Below are positions 44,595-56,241 of a stretch of 64,000 nt of DNA, one piece after another. The DNA comes from Petrolisthes cinctipes (Eukaryota > Arthropoda > Malacostraca > Decapoda > Porcellanidae): NCBI GenBank assembly GCA_033782935.1, contig JAWQEG010000259.1:1143501-1207500 (forward strand). Direction: 5' to 3'. How positions within the stretch are numbered: position 1 is the first letter of the stretch; each line of letters begins with the position of its first letter. Under the pieces are notes generated by a model. That model did not search any database. It was not told the DNA's origin and saw only the letters and a list, made by a program, of their open reading frames with translations. A program made the position numbers and the translations under genes.

Positions 44595-44916
44595 CCCTCT
44601 ACTAACGCTTTCAGGGCCCGTGTCGCACTGTTTTTCGGGAATAACTCTGTAACTAAAGGTTGGATCAGTATGATGTTTTGACACTGGTTATTTCACACCT
44701 TCCGCTAATTTTTGGCACTATAATGGATCACCAAAAGTGAATAATTAAGGCACTTGTCTCCGAGAAATGCGTCATTTTTATTAAATTTAACACTGGGATA
44801 CGAACGATCATAGTGTGACGTATATACCACGTCAGTCCACAGGCTCCACCCATCCCCTTCTTTCCTTCCCCTACCCTACTCTCTCTCTCTCTGGTCTCGA
44901 AACTTTGTTCGAAAAA

Positions 44917-44949
<33 letters not shown>

Positions 44950-45362
44950 TTATATATTGGAAGCATTTATGATGTGTATTGGTAAATTATTATCTGATGG
45001 TGTCACTGACAGATGAGGGCGGACGTAGGGTTAATTAATATTACAACACATATAGTTAAATACTGAAGCTTTATTTCATGTGAGACAAACTGGTTTCGGT
45101 ACTAATGCAGTATTCGAAAATCGTGATTCTCATATGAATGAATGTATCATTATTTGGATATATGTTTTTTTTTTTTTTTTTTTTAATTAATTGCGCCGTA
45201 GCGTCAATCAACAGGCAGGAAACAATACATACTGGTAGGCGGGACCCATGAGAATACAATTACTATAACCACACATACACACGCACACACACACACACAC
45301 ACACATCACGAAAACATAACAGAATGGAGCACAAGCATACAGACAAATATTTACATTATGAC

Positions 45363-48300
45363 CTATTTAAATCCACCAAAACGAGGGTGGCGTACCAGAA
45401 GTTCCTCCAGAACCTGATGGTTCAGCAGGTGTCGACAAACCACATCAAGTGGCAGGCCCCGGGGCAGCAAGTGTCGAACAGTGGGGCAGGCCAGGCAATA
45501 GTGCTCTATAGTGTTAGCACGCGGCGCTCGACACAAGCGACACTCAGTGAAGGGAGGCTCACCCTGCATCCTAGCAACCTGCCACGGTGGTCGGTAGCCA
45601 AGCCTCAAACGAGCAGAGACTACATTGTGCCTCCGAACCATGAGGCCTCGACGATGGTAGGAATATTTGTGACGGCAGACAGACTCATAATGTGTGATGG
45701 AGATGCTGAAGGGCCTCTCTGCATCCCTGCGTCGCCGTACAGGGAGGAGAGCGGCGGAGCGGACTTTAGAGAGGTAACATGTCAGGGAGAGTGGACGTCC
45801 AACACCACGAGGAGGCAGATGGCAGGCTTCCTTTGCGAGTCTGTCAACTGTACCATTGTGACGTAAACCTACATGGGATGGCACCCATAAAAATTTGACA
45901 GTCAAGTTACGATGACGCAATAAGGACAAAAACGATAAAATCTGCTGAACAACAGTAGAGTGTTTGGGCTGAACACTAGAGAGAGAATGAAGGGCAGGTC
46001 TGGAGTCATAAAAAATGGCAGCATTCACTCCACGTTGACAAACAAGACTAACAGCATCCAGAATGGCATACAGTTCACACAATGTTGAGCTAGAGTGGTT
46101 ACAGAGACGACGGCCAACCCAGCCCCCTGAAGGTGACTCCATGTCAGGTGAGAAAACGGCACAACCTGCTGCACCATCCACTTGCAATGAGCCATCAGTG
46201 TAGAGGCAGTATGGATCTGTGATGGAGGACGTCACTGTTTCTATGTGTTCCAGAGCCAACTGCCGCTGTAGAGAAGGCAGTTCCGACTTGGAAGGAGGTG
46301 TGAAGCTCACATCAGGTGTTGGTAGCATCCACGGAGGGGGTCCTGGGGGGACTTCGGCCAGAATTATATCTATATTAAGACTACGGAGCATAGAGGAAAC
46401 AGACCTTATAAGAGTACGTCCAGCAGGCAGTATGGGAGGGACCAGGTAGTTTGGTCTAAGAGAAGTCCTGACTAACTGAGAGTAATGGGGTGAAAGAAGT
46501 GGGAAATGGAGGCACTTGACAGTGAAGGAAGTAACATTAGAATAAATTCTCTCCACTAACGGGGGAAGACGCAACTCACGCTGCATGTTCACTATCCTGG
46601 TCGACATTGGACAACCGAGAATTATTCTCATTGCTCTATTCTGAAATTTTTCTAAAGTTTCAAGAGTAGCCCTGGGAAGTTGAATCAGAGCAGGGAAGAG
46701 GTAATCAACAACTGAACGGATAAAAACAATATAAATAGTCCTGGCTACTGGGATGGAGATGCCCGAGGAGTTGTTAGTGAGCCATTGAAGTGGCGTAAGT
46801 CGGCGCTGGAGACGACCCAATAAGTCCTGGACAATGGGATGGTCTTGAGGTCTGGCAGGGACAATTGGCCAAATATTGACTGATGCGCCCAGGTAGCGAT
46901 ACTGGGAACACATGGGAATGACAGTCCCTCCAATGGTGAACACTGGCCGAGCTTGAGGAAGGCAGCAGGTGAATATTCTGCTCTTATCTGGGGAGACAAT
47001 AATGCCACAGTGAGAGGAGGACACAAAGAAGGAGTCAATAAACTGCTGGAGATCCCTTGGTGAGGTAGAATGAACACAGATATCATCAGCATGGCACGTA
47101 ATTGTAGTTCCAGGTATATCAGGGAGAGAAGTGAGCAGCCGATGCATCAGAATATTAAATAACAATGGGCTGAGAACACCCCCTTGAGGCGTACCAAGAT
47201 GAAAACTGTGCAAAGGACTGAGCGCACCACTGAAAAACACACGGGAGGTCCTGTTACTCAGGTAGCCCCGAATCCACCGTAATAGATTACCCTTTATCCC
47301 AAAGTCAACCAGTTGATCCAAAATGACATCTCTATTAGCAACATCGAAGGCACTTCGAAGGTCAATGAAGGCCACCACACTGTCCCTGTTAAGGCGAGTG
47401 TACAGGTCGACTAGGCAGTGGTGTGTGCTCCGCTGGGGAAGGAAACCAAACAGCCATGGAGAAAGGCGATCTTGCAGTCTGTACATGAGACGATTGAGTA
47501 AGATTCTCTCCATAATTTACAAAAACAGGAAGTCAGGGAAATAGGCCTGAACTTTGCAGTGCCGGGCTTAGGGATGGGTTTTATTGTGCTGCTGGTCCAA
47601 CCTCGTGGTACACAACCATCACGAAGACAAAGATTGTACAGTAGAAGTAGAGGGTTCCCAGGAACTTGTTGAAGTAGGCGCAGCACAGCATAAGTAATAT
47701 TATCATCACCAGGGGAAGAAGCTCTATCCCGAGAGAGAGCACGTCGCAACTCCTCCTCAGTTATCTCCTCTGCATCATCGTCATCATCTTGCAACAGAGC
47801 AGACATTAGACGTAGCCGATGGACAGCAGCACGGGAAGTGAGTGAATTTTGTATGTGGATGGGTAGACTGGCTGAGGTAGATTGTTCTGACCAGGCATCG
47901 ACAAGTTGTTGGGCATAGTCGGTGGGAGTGTGATGACGAGCAGTGGCCGGTGTCTTTTTAACAACCCAACGGATGAGGTGCCACATAGAAGCCAAACTTG
48001 TATGCTGGTTGACGCTGTCCGTGAACCGCTGCCAAGACTCAGTGTGAGCACACTCCTGCAGGGCAACTAAAGCATCCCTAGACATCTGGTAACGATGGAG
48101 CAGGTCAGGGGTTGGGTTGGGTTGAAACAATAGGCCATCACGTTCAGCCTCCTCCTTTGCCTCCTGTATACATGCATCCAGCATCCAGGAGTGGGCAGTA
48201 TGGCAATGCTGGAGGTGTGGCCGGGAGACGTATAGCCTGTAAAAGTCATGAGTAGCAGATACAAGATCAGAGTACAACTGTTCAGCTGATGATATGTCAA

Positions 48301-49264
48301 ATGTAGGGAATACATGGGCCATGAATAAGATGTAAGTCGGGCAATATTTAGGGGGCACAGCAATACGCAAACGAGTGGCTGAAGCACTTGACCCAGCAGT
48401 TAGAGAATAATGAAACCGAAGAGCGATGTGATCAGAGAATAAGTCTGGCACGGAGGAGCACAGGACCCGAGATGCTATGAGGCAAGACGAGAGGATGTAA
48501 TCCAGAGTACCTCCCCGGCAATGAGTGGCACAGCCAGTGTCCAAGCATGTCAGATGATGCTTGCGGATGTATGAAAGGAGACGAACACCATTACGATTAA
48601 TAGAGCCAGAACCATGACCCAAATCAGAATTCCGAGCATTAAAATCTCCCAAATAAACCATACCACGCACTGTTGGAGAAGGAAGAGCCTCAAGAGTGAG
48701 TCTAGCTGGGGCAGAATAGACATTACATAATTAGAGAACTCCATTCCCAGGTAGAACCTCAAATAGCTGAAAGGTCATGTCAGGATCAGTGGAGGTACGG
48801 AGAAGGCGATGTGGCAAGGAGCTATGTATGTAAGTCAGGAGACCATTCCTTACCAGATGAACATATGGCACATAACCTGAGAGAGGAGGAGCTTGCCCAG
48901 CAGCGAGCAGCCGTCCTGGAAATGCTTCCTGGAGAAAAATAACACTGGGATGATGACGAAAAACATAGGCCTTGAGTTGAGTGAGCTTAGCATAACTGGT
49001 GATACCACATACATTCCAGGAGATGACATCCAGCCGGCAATCGCTAGCGAACTCTGTATTTGGAGGTAGAAGTCCGGTAAGTGGGGGCAGATGAGCGACC
49101 TGGAGAAGCAGATGGACCAGGAGAAGGGACTGACTCGAAAAGCTTTTCAAGGCGAGATGCAACAGTATCCATCTTTTCGGTAAGGATTGTGACAGTTGAG
49201 ATGATGGCCTGCTGAGCCTCGACCAAGGTGGAGAGTTTGGAGTCATTGGCAGCCTGCGCGGCAA
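45363..49264 (-). pseudogene. LINE-D1 ORF2 (endonuclease-RT-RNase H), one stop and one frameshift
   Basis: Endonuclease: RLDVISWNVCGITSYAKLTQ, SVIFLQEAFPG, then TAA at 48,731-48,733 in NGVL*LCNVYSAP, then MVYLGDFNARNSDLG, TLDYILSS and FSDHIALRF. RT begins FRPISLTSCFCK. A missing base near 47,515 shifts to the long 716-codon frame: MERILLNRLMYRLQDRLSPW, AFIDLRSAFDVANRDVIL, LGTPQGGVLSPLLFNILM, and HADD in place of YADD at about 47,080-47,092. RNase H has YTDGSLQVDGAAGCA, LCELYAILDAV, FYDSRPALHSL and LWVPSHVGLRHNGTVDRLAK. The C-terminus has a CCHC pocket (CRLCRAPRANTIEHYCLAC). Only two lesions in ~1,300 codons make this one of the best-preserved ORF2 genes here. Confidence 0.92.
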
Positions 49265-50524
49265 CTAGCCCATCAATCCTGGCTTCAAGGGCAGAAAAGC
49301 CGTTCTCGAGAGCCGTACATCGTGCCATGAGGGTAGCAACAGACTTGCGGAGGGCCAGGTCTGGAGGTGAGGCAGGGCTGGTAGGAGGAGCAGACTGGGG
49401 AGGTGGTGGTGGTGGAGTGGTGGAGGCGGAGCAATAGTAGTGACACGAGCCTGGACCTGACGTCGAGTACATCCATGCCACACGTTAACCCCTGGCTGAG
49501 GGCATCGTGGACACTTCCATCGAGACGTATCCTCAGGAGGTGAAGGCTCAGAGGTGGGGGCAGCAGGACGTGATGGTTCGCCCCTGACAGGACACGTCTT
49601 GGAATCATGGTCGGCAGCACACCATGCACACTTCGGCCTGGCAGAACAGTACCGGGAGATATGCCCAACACCCCAGCACCTGTAGCACCAAGGCTGGTCA
49701 TTATGAAGTTTCCTCACCTCACACTGTGGAAGACAAGGGAGGAAATCAAAGGAAATCTCATTTGGAGGTGGATCAGGTTGACTCCAAACAACAACAATAC
49801 GGCTAATGGGGGAACCATCTTGGAAAAAACGACGGGCAAAGTACACACCAGGGTATCCCTTAGCAAGTTTCGGGTCAACATCAATAGGAAAACGGGTAAG
49901 GGTGTAGCTGGGGAACTTACGAGGCCTCTCAGGTGAGTCTTCAAGAATGAGAGGCAGACACAAAAATTCACAAGCCTTCACTCTATCAATGATATCCTGA
50001 CGCTTCCTAGAGATGTAGACAAACCGGGAGGTGACAGCAGCCATCTTCACTTCAGCCAGTTCACGCTACAGCTGGAAGGCCCTGTTGACATCAGACAACC
50101 AATGCAACTTTGTGTCCGTAGATGGGTTCCCAGAGAAGGAGAGCTTGACATAGGCATTTCTTGGGGCAAAAGCAGGAAGGTTGGACGAGGGCAAGGAGTT
50201 GGTATACAAGGAAGAAACACCACGTTGAGGCAGAGAAGGTACGTCATGCACAGCTGAAGCACCCGTGGCAGTCTTCGCAGCCGGAGGCAAACAGTCCACA
50301 CCATCGGAATCTTGCAAGGAGTCGGACGAGGCATCAACGGGTCGCTTGGTAGAGGTTGAGGAGGTGGAAGGCTACAACCTGAGCTGCGGAGTGACCTAGG
50401 AGAGGGTGGGAGGGTTGCGAGAAGGCAGCTCAGGCCAGTGATCCTCGATAGGAGACTCATCCTCCTCCGACATGGCCAAGTCGGCCTCCAGGCTGGAAGC
50501 CACATCCGAATCTGCGCTCTCCAT
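49044..50524 (-). pseudogene. LINE-D1 ORF1 (gag-like), stops and one frameshift
   Basis: Start chosen at the ATG at 50,522-50,524 (MESADSDVASSLEADLAMSE), because the acidic N-terminal codons are shared with copy D3. Stops occur at about 50,395, 50,372 and 50,064-50,066; the last reads CAG in D3. The RNA-binding part runs AYVKLSFSGNPSTDTKL, AAVTSRFVYISRKRQDIIDR and LAKGYPGVYFARRFFQDGS. Knuckles are CYRCWGVGHISRYC and CAWCAADHDSKTC, then a third Cys-rich segment CPRCPQPGVNVWHGC. A shift in a proline run near 49,440 moves to a frame encoding a probable coiled coil (ARIDGLVAAQAANDSKLSTL). The family is clear and this copy is dead. Confidence 0.87.
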
Positions 50525-51375
50525 CAGGCCAGACAAGGCCTAGATGGGAAGCGAACAACTGAACACACACGAACACAGGAACATACACACACAGAAGCAC
50601 AATAAAACAAATAAACCACAAACAACAATACCACAAACAGCAAAACAAAAACAAAAAACGAGATAGAAAATATAAACAACCCCTATAACACCACAGACAC
50701 AATAACACACAAACAAGAACGTTGAAACAAGACAAACAACAACACAGGCAGAGCGCCAGGAACATGTCTTCACTCCAGGAAGGTTGGGGTGAGACTGATC
50801 TGGATATATGTGTTGTAATATTGTTCTTGTAATATGTCCATAATGTTTATAACATGTTACTCATTATCAATATAATACGTTTACTTACATGAAATTTATT
50901 AAAGAACAGTTAAACCAGCATATTGACAAATTATAATTGGATTTGTTTCGTCCGAGCAGACGACTAAATTTCGGTTCAATTCATAGTTGCCACTGTTACC
51001 AGATACAACACCAGCATATTGGTGGATAAGGTGGCCTCGAGTCATCTGTGTGCAACTGTACTGTACATAGAGTACAGCCGCATGACAAAAGCGTTCCTAC
51101 AGCCACGTGGACAATGTAACATCTTCGTCATGACGGATACCGTTGGCTCTCACACAGCATCTGACTGTGTGTAGAGCACTTCGTCCATGTGTACCCATTT
51201 CACACGAATGAAACACACCACTCCTGAATTCCAACAAAGCATTGCTATCCCATCAAGCACTGGCGTTATCGTACACAACTCTACCATATATATATCTTCG
51301 CAGTTATGTATCACTATATGATAAAAATTTATAACAATAAGATTAAAACATAATGCCTGCTAGCATTATATACCT

Positions 51376-52140
51376 TATTGTGTCATCGTAACTTGACTGT
51401 CAAATTTTTATGTGTGCCATCCCATGTAGGTTTACGTCACAATGGTACAGTTGACAGACTCGCAAAGGAAGCCTGCCATCTGCCTCCTCGTGGTGCTGGA
51501 CGTCCTCTCTCCCTGACATGTTACCTCTCTAAAGTCCGTTCCGCCGCTCTCCTCCCTGTACGGCGACGCAGGGATGCAGAGAGGCCCTTCAGCATCTCCA
51601 TCACCCATTACGAGTCTGTCTGCCATCACAAATATTCCTACCGTCGTCGAGGCCTCATGGTTCGGAGGCACAATGTAGTCTCTGCTCGTTTGAGGCTTGG
51701 CTACCGGCCACCATGGCAGGTTGCTGGGATGCAGGGTGAGCCTCCCTTCACTGAGTGTCGCTTGTGTCGAGCACCTCGTGCTAACACTATAGTGCACTAT
51801 TGCCTGGCTTGCCCCACTGTTCGACACTTGCTGCCCCAGGGCCTGCCACTTGATGTGGTTTGTCGACACCTGCTGAACCATCAGGTTCTGGAGGAACTTC
51901 TGGTGCGCCACCCTAGTTTTGGTGGATTTAAGTAGGTCATGATGTAAATATTTGTCTGTATGCTTGTGCTTCATTCTGTTATGTTTTCGTGATGTGTGTG
52001 TGTGTGCGCATGTGTGTGTGCTTGTGTGTGTGTGTGGTCATTGGGTTCTCGTGAGTCCCGCCTACCCTTGTGTACTGTTGTCTGCCTATTGACTGACGCT
52101 ACGGCGCAATGAATTAAAAAAAAAAAAAAAAAAAAAAAAG
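51376..52140 (+). mobile_element. LINE-D4: 5'-truncated insertion with 13-bp target duplication
   Basis: Flanked by GCATTATATACCT at 51,363-51,375 and 52,141-52,153, with a poly(A) tail at 52,116-52,139. It starts inside the RNase H coding region. The remaining 185 codons stay open (FLCVPSHVGLRHNGTVDRLA through the CCHC pocket to 51,935) and differ from D1 at only a handful of residues. A Trp has become Cys in the last RNase H motif. The 3' trailer has a (TG)n tract. It is a textbook target-primed insertion. Confidence 0.95.
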
Positions 52141-52510
52141 GCATTATATACCTATGCATATTTTTATTTGACCGTGTTGTATTTTCGAACAAAGTTTCGA
52201 GACCAGAGAGAGAGAAAGAAAGAGAGAGAGTAGGGTGGGGGAGAGAAAGAAGGGTATGGGTGGAGCCTGTGGACTGACGTGGTATATGCGTCACACTATG
52301 ATCGTTCGTATCCCAGTGTTAAATTTCATAAAAATGATGCATTTCTCGGGGACAAGTGCCTTAATTATTCACTTTTGGTAATCCATTATTGTGCCAAAAA
52401 TTAGCGGAAGGTGTGAAATAACCCGTGGCAAAACATCATACTGATCCAACCTTTAATTACAGAGTTATTCCCAAAAAACAGTGCGACACGGGCCCTGAAA
52501 GCATTAGTAG

Positions 52511-52904
52511 TCTCCTCTTATACACTACCACCACACTTGCCCTTTGTTTGTGCCACCTATCCGAGCCTACTGTTCACCATCCCATTTCCAAAGGTTTACT
52601 CAAGAAAATTTTGCACCATGAAACACGTGAGGACCGGGGACTCCGGACCTACACTTAACATGACAGTTTCAAAGTTCCTCACTACGACTACTGCTGTGCA
52701 GTGATGCACTCGTATGAAATGCGTCCCTCCCTCACTTGCCTCAGTGATGTTGTCTCCAGGTTTGGGGGGTAGGGGGGTTACTAGGCGTGTAAGGTGAGAG
52801 CTACTGCGCTTTTACCATGCAATTTTCGGATACATCGGTTTCTTTGAAGGCCAACGGATGCAAATCTTGGGATTGGAACAATAAACGAAGGGATGGGGTA
52901 TCGA

Positions 52905-52942
<38 letters not shown>

Positions 52943-55190
52943 CCGTGTTTATGGTCAGATATCTCTTTCTCATTAAATTTTAAAATGTTTAACAATACAT
53001 TTACAGTTTCTGTCAAATTGTTTTACGATATAAACATTTTGTAGTGATGCATAAATACAGCGCGTATACGTATATATAAATCAGCATTTCAGGCAGTATG
53101 AGAATCCAGATCATATAGTCATATACCTGTTAAATTTCTCATACATAGCTCGTGAAAATATTCTGTATTTGTGAAAGGTGGTTCTTTTTCCTCCCTCGCA
53201 TCTTCCCCTAATAGTTAATAAAGTGAAAAAAGGATTAGAGATGCAGACACAGATACTTCGTTGGTAGGTATACTTTCACTTTAATAAGATATATTTAATA
53301 AGAAATATTTACGGCACTTATCTCAACCAGTAGTTCAAACTTTTGCTGTATAACACATTGTTGTAACAAGAATAATATACCGGATATATTATATTTTTAT
53401 AATCAAATCTAGTTTCGATGGATTATATATAAGGGTAGAGTTGTGTCCGTACCAAATTTGAATAAACATTCAGCTTAGGAATGTTACTGGTATATCTTTA
53501 CCCTAGTATTAGCCGACTTATATCTGCTCTAGTATACACACACAGTTTCCATTAATTAAGGCTGATCACGAACTACAGTAGATATGACAGTATTCGCGTA
53601 GTCATTCCCTGTGCAATTTTAATCAATATTGTTCATTTTGAAAATATGTTACTGAAAATCCAAAAATATACATCTAATACCACAAACGGATGGATTGCCA
53701 AGTCGGAATTTAACAATGGCAGTAAACTATGTTCTGGGTATTGAATTCCTCCTACTGCAGTATTACTGTACTATGATGCAGTTTTAACATAATTTATAAA
53801 TAGGCTTATGAGTCTTCCTTTTAGCAATTACAATAACGGTTTTGAAAAGCAACACAAGTAGACAATATTTCGACCTTTAAAAAAAAAAAAAAAAAAAAAT
53901 TGAAAAGCTATTTTGCAACTCCGATGGCGATCTACTGATTGTAGCACCATTACACAAAATGGCAGTTGCCACAATATGGGTTCATTTTTTAAATTAAATG
54001 CAGGTGGCAATTACTAATGTTGAAATTCGATTTTTGTTATAATTTGTTCGTGCGATTTATTGCTACTGTCAAGCTTAATGTTCGTTGTTTGTTTTGTTCC
54101 ATATTTTTTTTTTATTGAAGTTGTTTTAAACTCATTGATTTATTTTCCCTTTAACATTGAGTGCTACTAAAAATGTAGTATGCGAATTCGCAAAGTATAT
54201 TTTATGAAATACACAATTGGCACCCTGATCTATCGGCGAACCAATAACCAGGTTTCTAGGCAATATACAAGAATGTTGAGTTTATTTTCTTCTCTATTCA
54301 TTTGTTTGGGTGAGTCTTTTCATCGCCTCTCCAGTTGTATTTCGAGCTCCGTGGATAAGACAGAAATTACGGCTCGTCTGAAATGTTTTGAGTGTTAATG
54401 GAGGTTGAAATTACGATATCGCAGTGTGAAATATAACTGTCGTAATGTCTTACAATAGTTATGACTGCTGTGAGTATTTAGCCCCAGGTTGATAATTGCC
54501 TCAGGAGTATGAATTATCTCTGCAGATAAAGCAACATTCTAAAGTTGTGTCCGTTGCTTTAAAAAAAAATGTAAGAACTTAACCTGTGTTGCATTATACT
54601 TATGGTTTCCATCATCCATACATGACTGTGGAGTATAAGTCTGTCTCTACGTCCCACTAGATCCATGTGCATTTGCTGAAATGAACTCACTCTGTAAAAC
54701 AAACCACGTTATTTTACAATGTGCTGGTGAAGGTGGTGATGTTCTATTAATATGGTGAGGATGGATGGTGATTGTGGGATCATAGAAATGATGGTGATCA
54801 CTAGGTGGTGGTATTATAATAAGGAAAAAGGTGCATGTTCGCAAAGTTATAGAGAAAGAAATACTATTTTCAAACAGATGGACACATATAACAGAGCCTA
54901 TTTCTTGAGGGATGAATGCTAACCCGGTAAATTAATGTTAAAAACAAAGTACAAATACCATACACCATTATAGTTATCATTGCAAATGAGCATAAGATGA
55001 GTGCCACATTGAAACACACAACGACTCGTATGTGAACGGGTAATGAAGTTTTATTAATTTTGTTTTTCTATTTTTTCATATGTGAATAGATAGCTTTCCT
55101 GTAAATTAACAACATACACTTCAACAGGTAAATTGTTTTGATGTAAGTTAATATTTTGGCAACGTAGCCGTGATAATAATATTGTAATAA
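52511..55190. other. No gene seen in ~2.7 kb
   Basis: AT-rich. Poly-T lies at 52,909-52,942 and poly-A at 53,877-53,899, with scattered short frames lacking domains. A (TGG)-like stretch occurs near 54,720-54,820. No terminal repeats or tails recur from elsewhere in the window. Confidence 0.45.
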
Positions 55191-55550
55191 TCATATACTC
55201 CCTTTTTGTGCACATGATTGCTTATGACACTCACGCAGAACGATATGAAAATACAACCATGACATTCTATTATCAAAACAATGTACACAGTTTCTTGACG
55301 TCTGAGGAGGCGGTGACCACACTGTCACAGCACCAGGTGATGTGTTGCTGGATATAATCGTGTTTTCCGTCCGCATTGTGGAGCATAAACTATTTTCTCT
55401 CTTCCAGCGCTTCACCCATCTCCTCACAGTGGTGGCACTAGCGCCAGTCTCCTCAGCTATTGTTCTGATGGATAAGCCAGCATCCCACATATAGACAAAC
55501 ATTGCACGCTCTGCCAGTTGAGTTTTTCTAAATGTTCGGTGCCGTTCCAT
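55191..55550 (-). CDS. Helix-turn-helix protein fragment (Tc1/IS630-like DNA-binding domain)
   Basis: A 119-codon frame from the ATG at 55,548-55,550. Residues 1-50 (MERHRTFRKTQLAERAMFVY, DAGLSIRTIAEETGASATTV, RRWVKRWKRE) form a homeodomain-like helix-turn-helix of the kind opening Tc1/mariner/IS630 transposases. The ~69 residues after it show none of the DDE core and are low-similarity. It may be a transposase N-terminus that lost its catalytic half, the first exon of a spliced gene, or a domesticated stub. No CAGT-type inverted repeats were seen around it. The window's TA-flanked elements would need such a protein in trans, but no direct link is shown. Confidence 0.6.
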   Translation of the reverse strand: MERHRTFRKTQLAERAMFVYMWDAGLSIRTIAEETGASATTVRRWVKRWKRENSLCSTMRTENTIISSNTSPGAVTVWSPPPQTSRNCVHCFDNRMSWLYFHIVLRECHKQSCAQKGSI

Positions 55551-56046
55551 TCTATCTACCTGCAAGTTTCATATTATTATTATTATTAATATTAGATTTT
55601 TTTTTTTTCGACACTGGACCTAAGCTGATGATATCATAACGAATATCAGTGTACAAATATTCACTACACACAAAGTTTCACAGAGAGAGTAAGTATACGA
55701 GTCAGAACCTTTGTATTCATTTGAAGTTATTAATATTATTAAGTTGTAATGAATGAAATATTGTAATGTTGCATGATGCTACAGAGTGTTAGATGAGATT
55801 CTGTGGTGCTATGAGTGTGGTAATATAGGGTACAGGCAATGTGTGTAAGGCCCACCTGTCAAGGTAAGTTATTAATGATGTCCCGAAGCAAATATTTTTT
55901 AGCTGGAGGTAAGATGTAGGGTATTGTATAATCTCAGACCCAAAATACAGAATTTCGAGATACAAGAAAGGAGGCCGAGAGAGGAAGATTTAAACTCCAG
56001 TCAACTCAATATATGGGAACTGAGATAAAGGCCCGACCATTAGTGG
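55551..56046. other. No gene seen
   Basis: AT-rich. A short (ATT)n run lies near 55,573-55,590. No domain. Confidence 0.4.
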
Positions 56047-56222
56047 AGGTGGTGGCAGAGTGGATACAGCGACGGACTGTTATTGTCAAGGACCCAGGTT
56101 CGAGTTCACTAGAAACGTCTGGGATTTTTCCGAGGTGATCCGATGGTTCTTGCTCTCCGTCAATCCTGGCTATATATCCTGGTGTCAAGAATATATCCCC
56201 TACATCGTCGTTAACTCATAAC
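56047..56222 (+). mobile_element. tRNA-derived SINE head or tRNA-like pseudogene
   Basis: Contains GTGGCAGAGTGGATACAGC (A-box-like, about 56,052-56,070) and AGGTTCGAGTTC (B-box-like, 56,096-56,107) at a spacing right for an internal RNA polymerase III promoter. The usual acceptor stem and CCA are not evident, and ~110 nt of unrelated body follow before LINE-D2. This favours a SINE over a functional tRNA gene. No second copy is in the window. Confidence 0.65.
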
Positions 56223-56241
56223 ATATTCCAAGATGCTGTCA

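Larger units (their letters stand above)
45165..50800 (-). mobile_element. LINE-D1: full-length I/Jockey-group LINE with 10-bp target duplication
   Basis: 5.64 kb flanked by TGGATATATG at 45,155-45,164 and 50,801-50,810, with a poly(A) tail (T run 45,165-45,184). The 5' end reads GATCAGTCTCACCCCAACCT. A 5' leader of ~275 nt precedes ORF1. ORF1 and ORF2 overlap in different frames near 49.1-49.3 kb. The 3' trailer includes a (CA)n tract at 45,280-45,305 (plus strand). It is the reference for fragments D2-D5. Confidence 0.94.
44599..52510. mobile_element. CTA-2: ~1.5 kb DNA element with ~320-bp terminal inverted repeats, expanded by two LINE-D insertions
   Basis: Arms 44,599-44,915 and 52,182-52,510 are near-perfect inverted repeats starting CTACTAACGCTTTCAGGGCC. 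Removing LINE-D1 (45,165-50,810 with one duplication) and LINE-D4 (51,376-52,153) leaves about 1.5 kb. The terminal plan is that of CTA-1: CTACTA, TTTCAG.GCC, then TTTTTCG..AATA.CTC..TAA and ATCA.TAT.AT.TTT..ACAC, then a CT-rich subterminal tract. No transposase frame is visible in the interior (44,936-45,154 and 50,811-51,362). The immediate outer flanks (TCTCCCT left, TCTCCTC right) are only loosely similar. Confidence 0.8.

Noticed and set aside
45280..45305. (CA)n tract in the LINE-D1 trailer as an independent insertion
   Set aside because: LINE-D4 carries the matching (TG)n tract at the equivalent position, so it belongs to the element.
50457..50773. Hydrophobic, Cys/Val-rich minus-strand ORFs in the LINE-D1 leader (also 60,763-61,169)
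   Set aside because: Leader sequence rich in TGTTGT. It is conserved only because the copies share ancestry and lies upstream of the ORF1 start.
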